Source: an uncultured Alphaproteobacteria bacterium (GTDB taxonomy: Bacteria; Pseudomonadota; Alphaproteobacteria; RF32; CAG-239). Taken from it: a stretch of 64,000 nucleotides of DNA. Below, in pieces: positions 61,412-64,000 of the stretch. Position numbers and translations under genes: made by a program. Location: the NCBI GenBank assembly GCA_934254675.1, contig CAKQLP010000002.1, positions 161,641-225,640 on the forward strand. The letters run 5' to 3'. The stretch's first letter is position 1, and the number at the start of each line of letters is the position of its first letter. Below the pieces are notes generated by a model. It ran no database searches, was not told the origin of the DNA, and worked only from the letters and a program-made list of their open reading frames with translations.

Positions 61412-62101
61412 ATGAAACAGATAAAAAATGAATTTGGCCGCTCCATGATAGAAATGCTGGGAGTATTAGCTATTATTGGAGTTCTTTCTGTTGGTGGCAT
61501 TGCGGGATATTCAAAAGCTATGGAACAATTCAAAATAAATAAATTTATAGATCAAGTATCCCAGATTGTTGTCAACACACAAACATTATATGCTCAACAA
61601 AAAGACTATAATGGATTACATGCGGATGTGGCCATTTCAATGGGAATTATTCCCGATAATTTAGGCGCTTTAGACAATTCTTCCAATTTTTCACAATTTA
61701 AAAAACGTTTCGATAATCTACCTTGGAGCAATACATATATGGAATTAGAGGGAGTTGGTTCACGCAAACTATTTATGATATCTCTTTATGGTTCTTTGCC
61801 TGAAAAAGTTTGTACTACATTAGCCTCTCAAAATTGGGGAACATCTTCCACCGGATTAGTATCCATAACCGTTAATGGTCCCGGAGCTTCACCTCAATGG
61901 GATGGAGGAATTGGCACCAATGGCGGATGTCACGCTCAATATAACAGCGATTATACGCAATGCTCTAGTTGCACAGATAATGATGCCAGTGTTGTTTGCA
62001 CTAAAGACCACAGTATTCCAATGTCTCCTTCTTTGGCCTCTCAAATATGCCAACAATGTGATTTATATTATGGGTGTGGCATAAGTCTTCTTTTCCAATA
62101 A
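61412..62101 (+). CDS. Type IV pilin-like protein 2
   Basis: 229 residues. Prepilin leader MKQIKNEFG with cleavage expected after G9; E14 is Glu+5, followed by the same hydrophobic helix as pilin 1 (MIEMLGVLAIIGVLSVGGIAGYSKAME). The mature +1 residue is Arg. The C-terminal domain differs from pilin 1 but keeps KVCTTLASQNW and a final PMSPSLASQICQQC pattern, with many cysteines (GCHAQ, QCSSC, VVCTKD). AGGAGA lies 8 bp upstream. It sits between two fucosyltransferase genes on the opposite strand, so filament and glycan genes are interleaved. Confidence 0.75.
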   Translation: MKQIKNEFGRSMIEMLGVLAIIGVLSVGGIAGYSKAMEQFKINKFIDQVSQIVVNTQTLYAQQKDYNGLHADVAISMGIIPDNLGALDNSSNFSQFKKRFDNLPWSNTYMELEGVGSRKLFMISLYGSLPEKVCTTLASQNWGTSSTGLVSITVNGPGASPQWDGGIGTNGGCHAQYNSDYTQCSSCTDNDASVVCTKDHSIPMSPSLASQICQQCDLYYGCGISLLFQ

Positions 62102-62108
62102 AATATTC

Positions 62109-62145
62109 ATGGATTAAATCGAATTATTTATTCGATTTAATCCAT
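62109..62145. terminator. 15-bp inverted repeat between pilin 2 and the GT11-GT6 gene
   Basis: ATGGATTAAATCGAA and TTCGATTTAATCCAT are perfect complements around TTATTTA. It overlaps the stop codon of the leftward fusion gene (62137-62139). There is no T run on either side, so terminator is only the likeliest role, serving both converging genes. Confidence 0.55.
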
Positions 62146-63852
62146 ATCCGAAAAAAATGTGTCCAAAAATGAATTTTGTTTTCTTAAATATCTTTTTCCG
62201 CCATGTTTGTCTTTATCCAAAAGAACCATCTTGGGATTTTTCTTAAACTTTTCGATATTCGGAAAAGATGTTGTTTCAATGCTTTCTTCCGGAATTAAAT
62301 AAATCGGCTCTAAAATCAGCGGAGTTTTGCCCTTGCTTTGCAAATCAAGCAAGTATCTGTTCAGATGGGATTCATCATGCCAACGTGCCGTGACACCATT
62401 TTTCGTATCTTCTTTAATTCTTGAATCCAACTCTTGAACCATATTCAGAAAAGTTGCGGTCAGCCCCCCGAAAAAACCGCCGGCAACATATTTATAGCCA
62501 TTATTTTGCGCTACAAACGCCTGAGATTCTTTGTTTTTTTCATAAGGAAATGTATTCCTTTTATTACCATATGAACCAAAATGTTCCGTAAAAACCAGCT
62601 GTTGTTTTTCTGTCGGTAAAATTTCTTCTCCAACACTATTTTCAAAACAGTTTGGATATAAATTCGCATTCAAAAAATATACATATTTAAAACTTTTTAG
62701 TTTATCTTTAACGCCTAAAAAATAGTGGAATCTTTTTAAAGTCGGATTAGGCCATGGTTCAAATTTTGTAGCTATTTTTTTTGCATTCTCCGGAAATTTT
62801 TTTTCTTCATCGTCTGTAAAAACAAAATATGTTTTTGGCATATCCGGCAAAAAACAACGTTCCATATTAATATAGAAATTATCCCAGAATTTAATATAAT
62901 TGCCCGTAGCAATATATAGTATTGCCACATTATTTTTAGGATAATCCACTTTTTGCACGATTTCAAGTTTGGCATGAGCCGGTAGTTTAACCCAACCTTT
63001 TAAGATAATCTCGTCTCCCCACCATGGATGACGATAATCCCATGTGTCTGGAGCAACCACTATTTTATCCGGATTTTTATTCAAATACGCGCTCCACCAT
63101 GAATATGATGAATTGGCTATTATGTTATGCTTGCAATGTTTCATTAATTCCATATCCGTCGCGGCGTCGTTATCTTCGACATACAACGTTTTTTCGGAAC
63201 GTCTAAAATTCTTTTTTACCCACGGCATATCGTTGGAAAATACATATAATGTCACATCCTTTTGAGTTTTATCCTTTATATACTCAATCCCTTGATTATA
63301 ATATTCCAAGCCTAAAACCGGATAACCTGTCTCCAAATAATCTCCCCGCCTAAAATGCAAGCATACACTGTTTTCTTTTTCCATTTGCTGTACCATTTCT
63401 TGATTCTTGGCTGTTAATTTTTTCTTTAACTGAAACTCTTGCTCTATCTCCTTATTTTTACCTAAAAAATATGCCTCGTTCTGCATGTAGCCAATCCATG
63501 AAACACATGATGAACGCGTTGTATATTCGTCTGAATATTGAGACATACTGCATTTTTTTAATAAAAGATAATCCTGAATATAACGTAAGAAAAAATTACA
63601 GCGAGGAACAGATAATGGATAAATTTTAGCTAAATTATTTGTGCTATCCAAACGGCAAACATGTCTGTTTGAAGTTTTTGACTTTGCAAAATTAGCTGCG
63701 TACATAAACATTTGATTACCTAAACCGGCTTTTTCATTGACCGATATTAAATACACATTTTGCCACAAGATGTGAAGCAGTAAGATATATCCCAATAAAA
63801 TTGATATTGAAATAATAAAAATTACTTTCCATAATTTTTTATCATTAAACAT
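62137..63852 (-). CDS. GT11-GT6 fusion: alpha-1,2-fucosyltransferase plus ABO-family glycosyltransferase
   Basis: 571 residues. Membrane anchor about 8-30. GT11 domain (about 33-295): KAGLGNQMFMYAAN (41-54), HFRRGD (166-171), NSSYSWWSAYL (247-257). GT6 domain (about 305-555): VAILYIATGNYIKFWDNFY, TYFVFTD (341-347), NAN (395-397) where mammalian GT6 enzymes have DXD and bacterial ones NXN, AGGFFGG (457-463) and WHDESHLNRYLL (491-502). GT11 enzymes make Fuc-alpha-1,2-Gal; GT6 enzymes such as the A/B transferases add GalNAc or Gal in alpha-1,3 to that very acceptor. The Gly at the human position-268 equivalent in AGGFFGG leans towards GalNAc (weak inference). AGAGGAAAAG precedes the ATG. Confidence 0.88.
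   Translation of the reverse strand: MFNDKKLWKVIFIISISILLGYILLLHILWQNVYLISVNEKAGLGNQMFMYAANFAKSKTSNRHVCRLDSTNNLAKIYPLSVPRCNFFLRYIQDYLLLKKCSMSQYSDEYTTRSSCVSWIGYMQNEAYFLGKNKEIEQEFQLKKKLTAKNQEMVQQMEKENSVCLHFRRGDYLETGYPVLGLEYYNQGIEYIKDKTQKDVTLYVFSNDMPWVKKNFRRSEKTLYVEDNDAATDMELMKHCKHNIIANSSYSWWSAYLNKNPDKIVVAPDTWDYRHPWWGDEIILKGWVKLPAHAKLEIVQKVDYPKNNVAILYIATGNYIKFWDNFYINMERCFLPDMPKTYFVFTDDEEKKFPENAKKIATKFEPWPNPTLKRFHYFLGVKDKLKSFKYVYFLNANLYPNCFENSVGEEILPTEKQQLVFTEHFGSYGNKRNTFPYEKNKESQAFVAQNNGYKYVAGGFFGGLTATFLNMVQELDSRIKEDTKNGVTARWHDESHLNRYLLDLQSKGKTPLILEPIYLIPEESIETTSFPNIEKFKKNPKMVLLDKDKHGGKRYLRKQNSFLDTFFSDMD
62144..62170. repeat. 27-bp repeat, copy 2 (3' end of the GT11-GT6 gene)
   Basis: Identical to 60200-60226 at the end of the MFS gene. 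Confidence 0.9.
62969..63495. repeat. 527-bp direct repeat, copy 2
   Basis: Partner of 60238-60764, encoding residues about 120-295 of the fusion protein. No terminal inverted repeats or target duplications mark it as an insertion sequence. Confidence 0.95.
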
Positions 63853-63926
63853 CTTTTCCTCTATAATTGTTTGCTTATGGTAAAAGATGTGTTTTAAAAA
63901 TCAAGTCAATCTCGGTGTTTTTTAAC

Positions 63927-63964
63927 AAAAAAACTCCCTTATCACAAAGGACAAGGGAGTTTTT
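63927..63964 (-). terminator. Intrinsic terminator before the window end
   Basis: AAAAACTCCCTT pairs with AAGGGAGTTTTT. It ends the leftward gene entering from the right edge. Confidence 0.88.
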
Positions 63965-63979
63965 ATCAGTATTCAGTGA

Positions 63980-64000
63980 TTATTTCAAAATTTTAGAAAC
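63980..64000 (-). CDS. C-terminal end of a gene entering from the right edge
   Basis: On the minus strand the last six codons read VSKILK followed by TAA, with a strong terminator 15 bp further on. That arrangement fits the 3' end of a leftward gene, but six codons do not allow identification. Confidence 0.3.
   Translation of the reverse strand, partial: VSKILK

Noticed and set aside
60238..63495. Insertion sequence or composite transposon bounded by the 527-bp repeats
   Set aside because: The repeats are internal coding sequence without terminal inverted repeats, transposase or target-site duplication.
1..64000. CRISPR arrays, prophage or integron cassettes
   Set aside because: No regularly spaced repeats, cas genes, phage structural genes, integrase or attC-like series were seen.

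Overview
The window reads as one AT-rich chromosome segment from a Gram-negative, probably anaerobic and host-associated alphaproteobacterium, plausibly one of the uncultured gut lineages. Four things point there: the gene string mltB-rlpA-dacA-tmk-holB-tatD-MBL, an order typical of Alphaproteobacteria; an aspartyl-tRNA synthetase with an alphaproteobacterial-looking motif 2; LPS genes (kdsA, pagP); and a monomeric [FeFe] hydrogenase together with glycosyltransferases of the kind that build host-like glycans. The assignment is inference from gene content. No rRNA, CRISPR array, transposase, phage or plasmid gene is visible.

Layout. 1-6.4 kb: the end of a degenerate sulfatase-like gene, yejE-yejF peptide import, an MFS protein and a GT2 glycosyltransferase. 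6.4-13 kb: a MerR-family regulator whose dyad recurs in 19-bp-spacer promoters in front of a dxs-like gene and of a secreted carboxymuconolactone decarboxylase/cupin gene, with pepF and crcB between them. 13-18.6 kb: a TPR protein, a DUF58-MoxR pair and a UvrD/PcrA helicase. 18.6-24 kb: pilin-like gene 1 behind a structured RNA leader, the [FeFe] hydrogenase, murF, nrdR, nusB and def. 24-34 kb: a leftward housekeeping block (DHH phosphoesterase, MBL, tatD, holB, tmk, dacA, rlpA, mltB, mscL, glyA, rpiB). 34-41 kb: tRNA-Cys and tRNA-Asn, a lysozyme-like protein that has lost its catalytic residues, a lipoprotein, an SpmA/SpmB-like fusion, dtd, rpoD and a DUF1847 gene. 41-49 kb: GT2, ankyrin protein, tRNA-Ala, an MsbA-like exporter, aspS and rnd. 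49-58.3 kb: a tight leftward operon (OmpA-like, recJ, DUF502, pagP, kdsA, recO, parC, pheA, small-molecule kinase). 58.4-64 kb: a DUF192 lipoprotein, an MFS protein, a GT11 fucosyltransferase, pilin-like gene 2 behind its own structured leader, and a GT11-GT6 fusion.

Three observations stand out. First, the 571-residue protein at 62137-63852 joins an alpha-1,2-fucosyltransferase-type domain (GT11) to a GT6 domain, the family of the ABO blood-group transferases. These two activities act one after the other to make A/B-type antigens, so a single polypeptide may complete a host-mimicking epitope. Second, the neighbouring GT11 gene shares 527 bp at about 99% identity with it. A 27-bp match at the fusion gene's 3' end shows that the smaller copy is probably a version from which the GT6 part was deleted. 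Third, two pilin-like genes 42 kb apart each follow a leader of about 200 nt with the same apparent topology: nested closing helices, hairpins, a possible pseudoknot and an intrinsic terminator just before the ribosome binding site. This looks like an undescribed riboswitch or attenuator.
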